Source: Castellaniella defragrans_A (GTDB lineage: Bacteria > Pseudomonadota > Gammaproteobacteria > Burkholderiales > Burkholderiaceae_B). Taken from it: a stretch of DNA of 64,000 bases. How positions within the stretch are numbered: position 1 is the first letter of the stretch; each line of letters begins with the position of its first letter. Both the position numbers and the translations under genes were made by a program. Below, piece after piece: positions 8,405-17,169 of this stretch. The notes beneath the pieces were generated by a model. That model saw only the letters and a list, made by a program, of their open reading frames with translations, made no database searches and had not been told where the DNA came from. Location of the stretch: NCBI RefSeq assembly GCF_040394755.1, contig NZ_JBEBRQ010000001.1. One strand, given 5' to 3'.

Positions 8405-9398
8405 ATTCGTCGTTGCCCATGCTCAGGTTGATCTGGCCGGAATCGGCCAGATTGCGGGCCACCGCGAGGATGGCTTTTTGTTCGGCCTCGACCCGCGACA
8501 TGCGCACTGGGCCCTGGGCCTCCAGGTCGTCGCGCAGGATTTCGGCGGCGCGGTTGGACATGTTCTTGAAGAACTTGGCGCGCAGTTCGTCGGTCGCGCC
8601 CTTGAGGGCGATCGTCAGCGTGGCGGTGTCGATTTCCTTGAGGATCGCCTGGATGGCGACATCCTCGACGTCGACCAGATTGTCGAAGACGAACATTTCG
8701 TCGACGATGCGCTGCGCGAGGTCCGGGTCGATGTCGCGCAGGCTGTTGACGACGGCCTCCTCGTCGGCGCTGGACATGAAGTTGAGAATCTCGGCGGCGG
8801 TGCGTATTCCGCCCATTCTGGAGCGTCTGGCGCCTTGTCCGGAGAGCACCGAGTTCAGGACGTCGGTGAGTTCGTGCAGCGCGGCGGGCTGGACACCGCC
8901 GAAAGTCGCGATGCGGATCATCACATCATGGCGCAGGTGTTCGGGCAGCAGATTCAGGACGGCCGAAGCGCGGTCGCGCTCGAGGTGCACCAGGATGGTG
9001 GCGATGATCTGGGGATGCTCGTCGAGGATCAGCTCGGCCACGTTGGCGGGTTCCAGCCAGTTCAGGGCGTCGATGCCCGAGCCCGAACCCTCGCCCGCCT
9101 GGAGGATGTCCTCGATCAGGCCGGCGGCTCGATCCGTGCCCAGGGCCTTGGTCAGCACCGAGCGGATGTATTCGCCCGAACCCAGGGTGACGGCCATGAA
9201 CTGGTCGGCCTCGCGCCGGAATTCCTCGAGCACGCCATCGACGTCCACGCGCGTGACCTGCCTGAGGTTGGCCATGGCCGTGCCGACCTGCTGCACCTCG
9301 CGCGCCGACAGGTGCTTGAAGACCTCGGCGGCGGCGTCCTCGCCGATCGACATCATGAGAATCGCGCAGCGGACCATGTCGTTGTCAGGATTTTTCAT
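8397..9398 (-). CDS. fliG: FliG, flagellar motor switch/torque protein
   Basis: A C-ring protein linking the FliF ring to FliM and to the MotA stators. The 333-residue product is of normal length. It has an FliF-binding N domain (1-100), the EHPQ motif at 127-130 in the middle domain, the FGGV hinge near 172, and a C-terminal charged torque helix region (about 260-310) with DELRAKFFKNMSNRAAEILRDDLE. Its start lies 14 bp inside the fliF 3' end. Confidence 0.97.
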   Translation of the reverse strand: MKNPDNDMVRCAILMMSIGEDAAAEVFKHLSAREVQQVGTAMANLRQVTRVDVDGVLEEFRREADQFMAVTLGSGEYIRSVLTKALGTDRAAGLIEDILQAGEGSGSGIDALNWLEPANVAELILDEHPQIIATILVHLERDRASAVLNLLPEHLRHDVMIRIATFGGVQPAALHELTDVLNSVLSGQGARRSRMGGIRTAAEILNFMSSADEEAVVNSLRDIDPDLAQRIVDEMFVFDNLVDVEDVAIQAILKEIDTATLTIALKGATDELRAKFFKNMSNRAAEILRDDLEAQGPVRMSRVEAEQKAILAVARNLADSGQINLSMGNDEYV

Positions 9399-11085
9399 GT
9401 TTGCTCATCCAGGAGCGCAGCACCATGGCGACGGCGCGCGGGTCCTTTTGCGCCATGCTGCGGGCGGTTTCCAGGTTTTCCTCGTAGCGGCTGATTTCGG
9501 AGGCGCGCTGCTCGGCCAGGCGCTGGTGATCGCGGATCGCCTGCTGGCGGGCCTCTTGTCTGGCGCGTTCGACCTGCGCATTGGCGTAGCCCTGGACGAT
9601 GGGCCTGAGCACCGAGCGCCACAGGAATATCGCCGCCAGCAGGAACAGCAGAACCTTGAGCGATTGCAGCGCATATCCCTGGTAGGTTGGGTTCTCCCAG
9701 GCCGGGATTTGCGGCGTGATGTCGGTGAAGGCGCTGTTGACCACGCTCAGCGTATCGCCGCGCTCGGCCGAGAAGCCCATCGCCTGCCGCACCAGCGTGT
9801 CGATCTTTTCCATGTCGGCAGGGTCGAGGGGCTCGGGTTTGCCGTCTTTTTCGGCGTAATTGACCACCACCGCCACCGACAGGCGCTGCAAATCGCCGAG
9901 CGCGTGCTTGACGTGGCTGATGGTGCGGTCGACCTCGTAGTTGATCGTCGCATCGTTGCGCGTGGAGACGCGCTCGTTGCCGGCCTGCACGCTTGCGGCC
10001 AGGGTTCCGGCCGGGGCCGCCGCCTGATCCGCCTGCGCTTGTGGCTGGTTCGGATTCTGAGGCTGTGCCGGGCTCTGGGTCTGATTCTGCGCCGGGATCG
10101 CGGGCGTGGTCTGGATCGGGGCGAGCGCGTTGGGCGGCGGCTCGTTGGCGAGCGCGCCGGGGACGCCCTGGGGTGGCTGCACGCCGTTCTGCACGGCGGC
10201 GCTGGTCTGTTTGCTGCGCACGGCGGCTTCGCCCGGCGTTTCGTTGGGGCGGTAGACCTCGGAGGTCTGCTCGCGCTGCGAGAAGTCCACAGTGGCGCTG
10301 ACCTGGGCGCGGACGTTGCCGACCCCCACGATCGGGTTCAGCAGCGTGAGGATGCGCTGGACGGTGCGCTGCTCGATTTCGGCGGTGAAGTTGCGGCGCG
10401 CGCCGTCCATGCCGGCCTCGCCGGCCAGGACCGAGAGCAGATGACCATCCTGATCGACGATCGAGACGGCGTCGGCGTTCAGGTTGGGGACGCTGGAGGA
10501 AACCAGCCAGGCGATTGCCGAGACCTGGGTTTCGCTCAGGGTGCGGCCTGGATACAGGGTCAGCAGGACCGAAGCGGTGGGCGACTCGCGTTCGCGCACG
10601 AACAGGGATTGGCGGGGGATCGCCAGATGCACCCGGGCCGATTTGACCGGATGCATGCCCTCGATCGAACGGGCGAGTTCGCCCTCGAGGGCGCGCTGGT
10701 AGGTGACCTGCTCGGTGAACTGGCTGGCGCCGAAGCGTGGCTGGTCGAGCAGCTCGAAGCCGACGCTGCCGCCGCGCGGCAGGCCCTGCTCGGCCAGTTG
10801 CAGGCGCAGGGCGTAGACCTGATCGGCGGGGACCAGGATGGTGGCGCCATTGTCCGCGAATTGATAGGGAATGTTGCGCTGGTTCAGGACCGAGACGATG
10901 GCCCCGCCGTCGCGGCTTTCGAGGTTGCTGAACAAACTGCGGTACTCGCCCTCGCGCAGCCACAGCGCCAGGACCACGATGAGGGCGAGCAGCCCCGCGC
11001 CCAGGCCCAGCAGCACGGGCCGTGGCAGCGCGGCGAGCCGGTTCAGGAGCGGATGACGGCTCATCCAGTCGGCCATGGGGTTCAT
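9385..11085 (-). CDS. fliF: FliF, flagellar MS-ring protein
   Basis: Forms the membrane-embedded MS ring on which the flagellum is built. The 566-residue product has a transmembrane helix at about 24-43, ring-building motif domains (about 50-220), a Pro/Gln/Ala-rich disordered loop (about 310-365) in the RBM3 region, a second transmembrane helix at about 455-478, and a charged C-terminal tail that binds FliG. It is the first gene of the minus-strand operon and diverges from fliE. Confidence 0.97.
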   Translation of the reverse strand: MNPMADWMSRHPLLNRLAALPRPVLLGLGAGLLALIVVLALWLREGEYRSLFSNLESRDGGAIVSVLNQRNIPYQFADNGATILVPADQVYALRLQLAEQGLPRGGSVGFELLDQPRFGASQFTEQVTYQRALEGELARSIEGMHPVKSARVHLAIPRQSLFVRERESPTASVLLTLYPGRTLSETQVSAIAWLVSSSVPNLNADAVSIVDQDGHLLSVLAGEAGMDGARRNFTAEIEQRTVQRILTLLNPIVGVGNVRAQVSATVDFSQREQTSEVYRPNETPGEAAVRSKQTSAAVQNGVQPPQGVPGALANEPPPNALAPIQTTPAIPAQNQTQSPAQPQNPNQPQAQADQAAAPAGTLAASVQAGNERVSTRNDATINYEVDRTISHVKHALGDLQRLSVAVVVNYAEKDGKPEPLDPADMEKIDTLVRQAMGFSAERGDTLSVVNSAFTDITPQIPAWENPTYQGYALQSLKVLLFLLAAIFLWRSVLRPIVQGYANAQVERARQEARQQAIRDHQRLAEQRASEISRYEENLETARSMAQKDPRAVAMVLRSWMSKHEKS

Positions 11086-11397
11086 GCCCGGCGCGCACGC
11101 GGATGGGGCTGGAAACCCAGGGGCCTGGACGCGAGGGTCTGAGTGATGTGCATACCGGGTGCTGCGAGAATTGGCGGACGATGGCGGCCATTATCACCGT
11201 GAATCCCACCGGCCCAAGCCCCGAAAAACCTGTGTTTTGGGGCTTAGTTACCGTGTTACCGGGGTGGGTTTTCCCATACGGGCGCCAAAGCGGGGAACTG
11301 CGGTCCGAACTCCTCGCTATTGCCGGTCTTGCGGGTGCGTGCCTGGCCGTATAGTGCCCGCATGGCGGCCGTTGCGTCGATGGCCGCGGATTGCGGA
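11086..11397. promoter_or_regulatory. divergent control region between fliF and fliE
   Basis: A 312-bp gap with no gene, from which fliF (minus) and fliE (plus) are transcribed apart. It contains an imperfect FlhDC-like box (11287-11330), a -10-like TATAGT (11350-11355), and a hairpin with arms AAGCCCC (11216-11222) and GGGGCTT (11239-11245), extended by an AAAA/TTTT pair. In enterics the same divergence is driven by FlhDC; whether that holds here is inference. Confidence 0.6.
11287..11330 (+). promoter_or_regulatory. candidate FlhDC-type operator for fliE/fliF
   Basis: Two 16-bp half sites, AAAGCGGGGAACTGCG (11287-11302) and CGCTATTGCCGGTCTT (11315-11330), form an imperfect inverted repeat (about 10 of 16 matches) with a 12-bp spacer. 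This is the layout of enteric FlhDC boxes, whose inner ends are also CG. A -10-like TATAGT sits 19 bp downstream, where such a box would overlap or abut the -35 position. No flhDC gene is in the window. Confidence 0.4.
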
Positions 11398-11742
11398 ATG
11401 CCCATGATCACAGCCCAGGCCCTGGCCGACGTCGAAAACATGCTTGCCCAGATGCGCGCCGTGACGCGCGCGGCCCAGGGCTTGCCGGCTCAGGCGGGCG
11501 CGTCCGGGGTGTCCGGTCAGGGCGGTTTCGCCGCCGAGCTGGCCCGTTCGCTCGAACGGGTGTCCGGCGCCCAGAATGCCGCCAATGCCCAGGCGCGCGC
11601 TTTCCAGATGGGCGAGCCCGGGATCGCCCTGAATGACGTCATGATCGATCTGCAAAAAGCCAATCTGGCTTTCCAGGCGACCGTGCAGGTGCGCAACCGT
11701 CTGGTCGATGCCTACAAGGAAATCGCCAATATGGCGGTTTGA
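11398..11742 (+). CDS. fliE: FliE, MS ring-rod junction protein
   Basis: A small secreted protein joining the MS ring to the proximal rod and gate. With the ATG at 11398 it has 114 residues; an ATG two codons later gives 112, and the choice is open. The C-terminal half has the family pattern NDVMIDLQKANLAFQATVQVRNRLVDAYKEI followed by a short hydrophobic end. It lies alone on the plus strand, divergent from fliF, as in most proteobacteria. Confidence 0.94.
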   Translation: MPMITAQALADVENMLAQMRAVTRAAQGLPAQAGASGVSGQGGFAAELARSLERVSGAQNAANAQARAFQMGEPGIALNDVMIDLQKANLAFQATVQVRNRLVDAYKEIANMAV

Positions 11743-11827
11743 CCGCGCGCCGAGGCTGCGGCGCCGGAGGCGTTCCTGAATGGCGGCGATGCGCCGGCCA
11801 GGGAACTGGGGTTCCACATCCGGCCCG

Positions 11828-12172
11828 TCACGTTTCTTTCCCGGCAACCGCGGCCGATCCCGGCGGCGGTTGCGGGGCTTGCAGCCGCCGGGCGCCGTCC
11901 TCGGCGTCGAGCGCATACAGCCAGGCCAGCAGTTCGGCGACCGCCACATACAGCTGCGGCGGGATGTGGGCGTCCAGATCCACCTGCATCAGCAGGCCCA
12001 CCAGCTCGGGCGATTCGTGGACGTACAGTTGGTGTTCGCGCGCGGTGCGCACGATGGTCTCGGCCAGGGTGCCGTAGCCCTTGGCGACGACGCGCGGCGC
12101 GCTGTCGGCGGTGTCGTACGAGATTGCGACGGCGCTGGGCCGGTCGGGGTCAGGCCGGGTGGATCGGGTCAT
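11828..12172 (-). CDS. soluble FlhB C-domain paralogue (EscU/YscU/HrcU-like)
   Basis: A 114-residue protein matching only the cytoplasmic C-terminal domain of FlhB-type export switch proteins: VAISYD, PRVVAKGYGTLAETIVRTAREHQLYVHESPELVGLL and DAHIPPQLYVAVAELLAWLYALD. It has no transmembrane helices, and the NPTH autocleavage motif that normally precedes this region is absent. It starts 23 bp inside the 3' end of the second FliK-like gene, suggesting one transcript and perhaps one function. Similar short FlhB-like proteins occur in other bacteria; their role is poorly defined. Confidence 0.85.
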   Translation of the reverse strand: MTRSTRPDPDRPSAVAISYDTADSAPRVVAKGYGTLAETIVRTAREHQLYVHESPELVGLLMQVDLDAHIPPQLYVAVAELLAWLYALDAEDGARRLQAPQPPPGSAAVAGKET

Positions 12173-13433
12173 GATCGACGGGCATCGCGGGTGCCGGGTT
12201 GGCTGGCGGGGTGTCATCGTGAACGCCGACGGCGATCTGGCTTGCCCGCAGGCCCTGCGCCAGCAGGCGGGTCCGCAGCGCTTCGATGGCGCCGTCCAGG
12301 CGTCCGGCGCTGTTCGGCGCCGTGAGCCGCATGACCAGTTGATCGCCCGCCAGGGTCAGCCGGGCCTGGACCTCGCCCAGCGCCGGCAGCGACAGATTCA
12401 GGCGGGTGGACCAATGGCCGGTCTGGCTGCCGTCGCCGTCCTCGTCGTCCCTGGCGCGCCGGCTGATTTCCCATCGCATACCGGCCCCGGGCCAGGCCTC
12501 GCCTTGCCAGACGAATGCCTGATTGGCCAGGACTTCGAGCTGCTGGCGGACCAGGAGGTGGGCCTGGGGGTCGATGCCGGGGATCGTCTGGGCCTGCGTC
12601 TGGGCAGCCGTGTGGCCTGTGGCGGTGTTTGCCGTGCTGGCGGATTCATTTGCGGTGGCGGGCGTCCCTTGCGGATGGGCGATCTGGGCGGAGGGCCCCG
12701 ACCCCGCGCCTGCCGGTGTCTGCGCCCCGAGATGCGCCTGGGGCTCGCGGGCGAGGCCCAGGGCGTCGGTCTTGCCGAAGGCCAGCGCCGCGAGATGGGA
12801 TTCATAAAACAGGCCGCTGCCTTGCACGGCCAGGGACAGCGAGCGGACCAGCTGTGCCGCCAGAGCGCCGGGTGGGGCCGGGGCGGCGGCGGGCGCGCCG
12901 CCGGAGGCGCCCGTGGGGCCTTGGGGGCCGGGCGCCTGGGAGGGGGCGGAGCCCGCGGCGGCGGTCTGGCCGCTTGCCGGCGCCGTTGCGGCGGGCGGCG
13001 CGGCGCCGGGGCTTGCGGCTTGCCCAGGCAGCAAGGGTGCGCGCCCTCGCGCCGCCGGATCGGCCTGCGGGTATTGCGCAAGCAGGGCGAGGATGATGCG
13101 CGCGGCGAATCCCAGGGTCGTGGGCGCCGATGCGGTGGCGTTGTGGTAGGTCGTGGCGCGGCCCATCCGGTCGTCCAGCGCGCTTGCGCCCAAGGGCTTG
13201 CCGATGGCCGTCTGGCCGCGCCCTTGCGCGCCGGCCGCATCCACGGCCTCGCGGGGATGGCGCTGCGCGGGATTTTGCAGCGCGTCTGGGTTTTCCGGGT
13301 TGCCGGCCTGGGTGACCGCCGTCGGCCGGGCGCCCGTGGCGAGATTGGCCTGCTGACCGAGCGTGGTCCCCAGTACCGCATCCAGGCGCTGGATCAGCAG
13401 CGTGCCCAGATTGGACGGGGCGCCGATGCTCAT
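12150..13433 (-). CDS. second FliK-like hook-length control domain protein
   Basis: A 427-residue protein with an Ala/Pro/Gly/Gln-rich, low-complexity N-terminal and central region (about 30-300) and a C-terminal domain (about 335-410) resembling the FliK Flg_hook domain: TRLNLSLPALGEVQARLTLAGDQLVMRL then LDGAIEALRTRLLAQGL. The operon FliK is a separate gene at 4488-5723, so this is a paralogue. Its start overlaps the fliT stop as ATGA, and its end overlaps the FlhB-C paralogue. Confidence 0.82.
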   Translation of the reverse strand: MSIGAPSNLGTLLIQRLDAVLGTTLGQQANLATGARPTAVTQAGNPENPDALQNPAQRHPREAVDAAGAQGRGQTAIGKPLGASALDDRMGRATTYHNATASAPTTLGFAARIILALLAQYPQADPAARGRAPLLPGQAASPGAAPPAATAPASGQTAAAGSAPSQAPGPQGPTGASGGAPAAAPAPPGALAAQLVRSLSLAVQGSGLFYESHLAALAFGKTDALGLAREPQAHLGAQTPAGAGSGPSAQIAHPQGTPATANESASTANTATGHTAAQTQAQTIPGIDPQAHLLVRQQLEVLANQAFVWQGEAWPGAGMRWEISRRARDDEDGDGSQTGHWSTRLNLSLPALGEVQARLTLAGDQLVMRLTAPNSAGRLDGAIEALRTRLLAQGLRASQIAVGVHDDTPPANPAPAMPVDHDPIHPA

Positions 13434-13759
13434 TCGGATGCGCTGTGGTGGTAGGTCCGCAGCACCGTGCGCTGCCGCTTGATCGCGCCCATCAGGTGGC
13501 CCAGGCGCAGCAGCTCGGGCGCCGCCAGATGGCGGATGCGCGCATCATCGTCCAGGATCCGGGTCAGCAGTTCGCGCCGTTGTGTCCGATCCTCGGCGCC
13601 CAGGGGGTCGAAGCGGCGCAGACCCTCGACGGCATGGCTGTACCGGGCGCCCAGCCGGACGACATCGTCCCATTGCTGCGCCTCGGCCTTGGCGCGCATC
13701 TGGTTGCTGAGGGCGGCGATGAGCTGATACTGCCGCAGGGCGGGGGATTGGGAGACCAT
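13430..13759 (-). CDS. fliT: FliT, FliD-specific export chaperone
   Basis: A 109-residue helical protein expected to chaperone the filament cap FliD; in enterics FliT also inhibits FlhDC. The pattern QLIAALSNQMRAKAEAQQWDDVVRLGARYSHAVEGLR in the first half suits FliT. The family is poorly conserved, so position just after fliS counts heavily. It is coupled to the following FliK-like gene by an ATGA overlap. Confidence 0.85.
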   Translation of the reverse strand: MVSQSPALRQYQLIAALSNQMRAKAEAQQWDDVVRLGARYSHAVEGLRRFDPLGAEDRTQRRELLTRILDDDARIRHLAAPELLRLGHLMGAIKRQRTVLRTYHHSASE

Positions 13760-13777
13760 GGTGGAATAGGGTGGTGG

Positions 13778-14206
13778 TCAGGCAGTCGGGACTTGTTCGA
13801 ACCGGGGATCGACCGCCACGCGCCAGGCATCGGCGAGGTCGCCAAGGAGCTTTTCCGCCGAAGCGAGTTTGTCCGGATCGTTGTTGAGATTGGCCATGAG
13901 CAGGTTGCGGACGATCAGCTCGTAGGCGGCGATCAGATGACGGGCGACGTCGCCGCCGCGCTCGGTATCGACGCTGGCCTTGAGGCCGGTCTCGACGATA
14001 TCGATCGCCTTTGAAATCGCCTGCCCGCGCTCGGTGGCGTGGCTCTCGCCCATGTGCCGCCGCGCCTGCGCGGTGGCGGCCAGGGCCCCGCGAAACAACA
14101 GCGAGATCAGGCGTTCGGGCGTGGCTCCGAGGACCTCGGATTCGAGGCCGACGTTGGCATAGGCGCCGGCGGTCCGGGCGGCGCGTGAGCGGGGTGCGTA
14201 GGTCAT
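13778..14206 (-). CDS. fliS: FliS, flagellin export chaperone
   Basis: A 142-residue four-helix chaperone that binds the flagellin C-terminus and prevents early polymerisation. It shows the FliS pattern AYANVGLESEVLGATPERLISLLFRGAL near 15-42 and LIAAYELIVRNLLMANLNND near 92-111. It lies 12 bp from fliD and 18 bp from fliT in the usual fliDST order. Confidence 0.94.
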   Translation of the reverse strand: MTYAPRSRAARTAGAYANVGLESEVLGATPERLISLLFRGALAATAQARRHMGESHATERGQAISKAIDIVETGLKASVDTERGGDVARHLIAAYELIVRNLLMANLNNDPDKLASAEKLLGDLADAWRVAVDPRFEQVPTA

Positions 14207-14218
14207 GATGGTGCCGGC

Positions 14219-15601
14219 TCAGTCGTCGGAATCGCTCAGTTTGTTCAACATGCTCAGTTGCACCGTCAGGTAGCTGCTGAGGGAGTTCATCTGGGACACC
14301 GTGGTGTCCAGTTGCGTGAACTGCTTGCGGTAGGTTTCCATCCGCTGATCGATCCGGGCGGCGGTGGCGTTGTATTGTTTCTGCATTTGGTCGATCGATT
14401 TGTTCAGGCTGTCGGTGGTGGTGCTGAACAGCCCGCCGCTGCGGGTAAAGAGATCGGCCGCATCGGCAACCCGCGTGCCCGCGCCCGCCGTGCCGGTGAA
14501 CAGTGCCGTCACCCCGGCGAGGTTTTCGGAGATGGCCTGGGAAAGTTTGCCGTCGTCGACGATGAGTTCGCCCGATTTTGGGTCGGTGGTGATGCCGATG
14601 CGCGACAGCGTCAGGCCGTCGGCGCCGCCCAGCGCGCCGTTGAGCGCCGCGCGCATCTGCGTCTGGACGCGGCGCGCCAGCGAATCCCCGGTCAAGGCGC
14701 TGGCCGTCTGGGTGTCGGCATCGTATGAGGTCAGGGATTTGATCGTGCCCAGCAGGCTGTTGTAGGCCTTGACGAAATCGTTGATCGCCTTGGCCGCGGT
14801 GCTGTCGTCGTGCGTGATGGCGAGCGTTGCCGGGGTATCCGTGGTCTGTTTCAGCGTCAGCTCGACGCCGTCGATGGCGTTCTTGATGGTGTTGGTCTGG
14901 CTCGTGATCGCAATGCCGTTGATCGACAGCTGGGCGTTGGCCGCGGCCTGCTCGGTGAAGTTTCCGGCGCCGGCCGCCTGATCGTAGGCCAGGAGCGCCT
15001 CGAGCTCGGCGTTGCCGTTCACCGTGATCGACGCGACGGCGGATTCGGTGCCGGTGGCGCGGCTGGTGAGGAGCAGGCGGTGGGGCGCGTCCGAGCCGTC
15101 GTTCACCAGGGTGGCGTTGACGCCCGCGTCGGGGTCCTCATTCAGGGCCGCCAGCAGTCCGTTCAGGGAGGTGTCCTTGCCGCTCAGGTCGAGCGTGTGG
15201 GATTTGCCGTTGGCCAGGGTGATCGTGACCGAGCCGCCCGTGCCGATGGCGGTGCTGCGGCTTGCCTGCCCTTGGGCAACCAGCGTCTGGGCCGAGGCCA
15301 GGGCATCGACCTGGATCGAGTATTGGCCGGTGATCGCGGTTTTGGATGCGGTGGCGGAAAAGGCCTCGGCGGTGGAGGTCTTGAGTGTGCCGAATGCGTC
15401 GGCCTTGCCGACGGCCTGGGCGGCGGTCTGCAGGGCCGAGACGGCGCTCTTGAGTTTGGCGTAGGCGGAAATTTTGGTCTGCGCCGCGACCTGGCGGTTC
15501 TGGATCAGGGCCAGCGCCTGGTTTTCGTTTTCGCGCAGACTGGTGATGAGATCGTTGAGGGGCAGGCTGGACCCGACGCCGATCGAAGAAACAGTGGCCA
15601 T
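14219..15601 (-). CDS. fliD: FliD, filament cap protein
   Basis: Caps the filament tip and helps flagellin fold as it leaves the channel. The 460-residue product has the FliD N-terminal pattern (SLPLNDLITSLRENENQALALIQNRQVAAQTKISAYAKLKSAVSAL), a variable Ala/Thr-rich middle, and a C-terminal D0 helix (MQKQYNATAARIDQRMETYRKQFTQLDTTVSQMNSLSSYL). A GGCGATAA resembling a sigma-28 -10 sits upstream, but no matching -35 is visible, so transcription probably comes from the flaG promoter. Confidence 0.96.
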   Translation of the reverse strand: MATVSSIGVGSSLPLNDLITSLRENENQALALIQNRQVAAQTKISAYAKLKSAVSALQTAAQAVGKADAFGTLKTSTAEAFSATASKTAITGQYSIQVDALASAQTLVAQGQASRSTAIGTGGSVTITLANGKSHTLDLSGKDTSLNGLLAALNEDPDAGVNATLVNDGSDAPHRLLLTSRATGTESAVASITVNGNAELEALLAYDQAAGAGNFTEQAAANAQLSINGIAITSQTNTIKNAIDGVELTLKQTTDTPATLAITHDDSTAAKAINDFVKAYNSLLGTIKSLTSYDADTQTASALTGDSLARRVQTQMRAALNGALGGADGLTLSRIGITTDPKSGELIVDDGKLSQAISENLAGVTALFTGTAGAGTRVADAADLFTRSGGLFSTTTDSLNKSIDQMQKQYNATAARIDQRMETYRKQFTQLDTTVSQMNSLSSYLTVQLSMLNKLSDSDD

Positions 15602-15708
15602 GATTCAACTCCGTGTAACCATTATCGCCGCCTCGCGATCCGGGCAATCCGGACGTCAGCGGGGGAAATCAAACACAATTCAAAGGCCTCGGCCTGCCGG
15701 TCTCCGCC

Positions 15709-16119
15709 TCAGGCGCGGGTATCGATGCCGGCCCCCTGCAACTGGACGATCATTTTCGCCACGCGCAGCACGGCATCCGATGGCACCGTGCGCAGCACCT
15801 CGCCGGTCGTGTTGTCGATGATCGAGACGACCAGCCGCTGGGCATCCTCGTCCATTTCGAAACGCATGCCGGTGGCCCAGGCCTCGAGACTGCTGTTGAG
15901 CGATTCCAGCGCCTTGTCGAGCGAGGATCGCCGCGCGGATGGATCGCCGATGTCGGGCTGGCGGGTGTCCGCGTCCGCAGTCGACGTGCCCGTCGAGGAG
16001 GATTCCTGGACGCCCGCCAGACGGACGGCGGGTTGCGGCAGGGCATCGGGCAGATCGGCGGCCGCCGGGGCCAGGCCCGTCGCGATTGCCGTCTGTGAAT
16101 GGCCGATCGGTGGAATCAT
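15709..16119 (-). CDS. flaG: FlaG family protein
   Basis: A 136-residue protein with a disordered N-terminal half and the FlaG C-terminal domain (LNSSLEAWATGMRFEMDEDAQRLVVSIIDNTTGEVLRTVPSDAVLRVAKMI). FlaG proteins affect filament length in some species; the mechanism is not settled. It is the first gene of the flaG-fliD-fliS-fliT run and has its own sigma-28-type promoter. A 107-bp gap separates it from fliD. Confidence 0.92.
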   Translation of the reverse strand: MIPPIGHSQTAIATGLAPAAADLPDALPQPAVRLAGVQESSSTGTSTADADTRQPDIGDPSARRSSLDKALESLNSSLEAWATGMRFEMDEDAQRLVVSIIDNTTGEVLRTVPSDAVLRVAKMIVQLQGAGIDTRA

Positions 16120-16207
16120 GGAGGCTCCTTGCTGTGTTCGTCGCCGGGGTCATGCCGCCGCTGGCGTCCTTGACAGGCGTCAGGGGGCAAACCCTCGCAT
16201 GGACCCT

Positions 16208-16234
16208 GTAACGGACGTGGCGCGGGAAAGTTTA
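16208..16234 (-). promoter_or_regulatory. sigma-28 (FliA) promoter of flaG-fliDST
   Basis: Read on the minus strand, TAAACTTT (16234-16227) is followed by exactly 11 bp and then TCCGTTAC (16215-16208). The consensus is TAAAGTTT-N11-GCCGATAA, giving 7 of 8 in the -35 and 5 of 8 in the -10 with correct spacing. The flaG start codon lies about 90 bp downstream. The match mirrors the fliC promoter. Confidence 0.7.
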
Positions 16235-16409
16235 GGGCGGCCGCGGATCCGCCTGGCGACAGGCTGGCGCGAGACCGGGCCGGATCAGATGATCCCTGGC
16301 GGGGAACGTCGAATGCCCCGGTGAATTGGCGTCTTTTCGGTGTAACGGCAGGTTTTCTTTTTGGGCATACTGGACGGTCTTCATCCTCTACAGATCCACC
16401 GATTCGACG

Positions 16410-17162
16410 ATGCCCAGTTCCGAAGACCTGCTGGTCGGGCGATACGCGCCGCTCGTGCGGCGTCAGGCGCTGATCCTGATCGGCAAACTGCCCGCCAGTG
16501 TCGAACTCGACGATCTGATGCAGGCCGGCATGATCGGCCTGCTCGATGCGGTCCGGCGCTACCAGGAGCAGCCCGATGCCCAGTTCGAGACCTACGCGGT
16601 CACGCGCATCCGGGGAGCCATGCTCGACGAACTGCGCGCCCAGGACTGGCTGCCGCGCAGCGTGCGCAGCAAGGCGCGCGGCATCGAGGATGCGATCCAT
16701 GCCCTCAACCAGCGCCTGCTGCGGCCGGCCACCGAGGGCGAGATCGCCGGGGAAATGGGCCTGAGCCTTGCCGAATACCAGACCCTGCTCGAGGAGGCGC
16801 GCGGCGTGCAGATCCTGATGTACGAGGACCTGGCGCGCCACCACGAGGGCGATGGCGGCCGGCCTTTCGAGGCGCAGGTCCATGCCGAGGGTGGCAGCCC
16901 CCTGGACCGGCTGCTGCACGAGGGCCTGCGCAAGGCCTTGATCGAGGCGATCCGCCACCTGCCCGAACGCGAGCAGTTGCTGCTGTCGCTGCAATTCGAG
17001 CAGGACCTGAATCAAAAGGAAATCGCCGCCGTGATGGACGTCACCGAGGGGCGCATCTCGCAACTGCGCTCGCAGGCGATCGCGCGCATCCGCGCCTGGC
17101 TCGCCGATCACGCCTGGGCGCACACCCCGGGGGACGACGAGGTTTTCAGCAAGCTGCTCTGA
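16410..17162 (+). CDS. fliA: FliA, sigma-28 factor for late flagellar genes
   Basis: An RNA polymerase sigma factor directing late flagellar transcription. From the ATG at 16410 the product has 250 residues, close to the family length. It contains the region 2 block ELDDLMQAGMIGLLDAVRRY with FETYAVTRIRGAMLDELRAQDW, and the region 4 helix-turn-helix LNQKEIAAVMDVTEGRISQLRSQAIARIR. A longer frame back to 16326 adds residues unlike FliA. The fliC promoter starts 8 bp after its stop codon. Confidence 0.96.
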   Translation: MPSSEDLLVGRYAPLVRRQALILIGKLPASVELDDLMQAGMIGLLDAVRRYQEQPDAQFETYAVTRIRGAMLDELRAQDWLPRSVRSKARGIEDAIHALNQRLLRPATEGEIAGEMGLSLAEYQTLLEEARGVQILMYEDLARHHEGDGGRPFEAQVHAEGGSPLDRLLHEGLRKALIEAIRHLPEREQLLLSLQFEQDLNQKEIAAVMDVTEGRISQLRSQAIARIRAWLADHAWAHTPGDDEVFSKLL

Positions 17163-17169
17163 GGCTCCC

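Noticed and set aside
12398..13381. An Arg/Pro/Ala-rich open frame on the minus strand in the second FliK region
   Set aside because: It overlaps the FliK-like gene in another frame; only the latter has a domain and proper overlaps with neighbours.
15602..15708. A sigma-28 promoter directly before fliD
   Set aside because: GGCGATAA resembles the -10, but there is no TAAA-type -35 at the right spacing.
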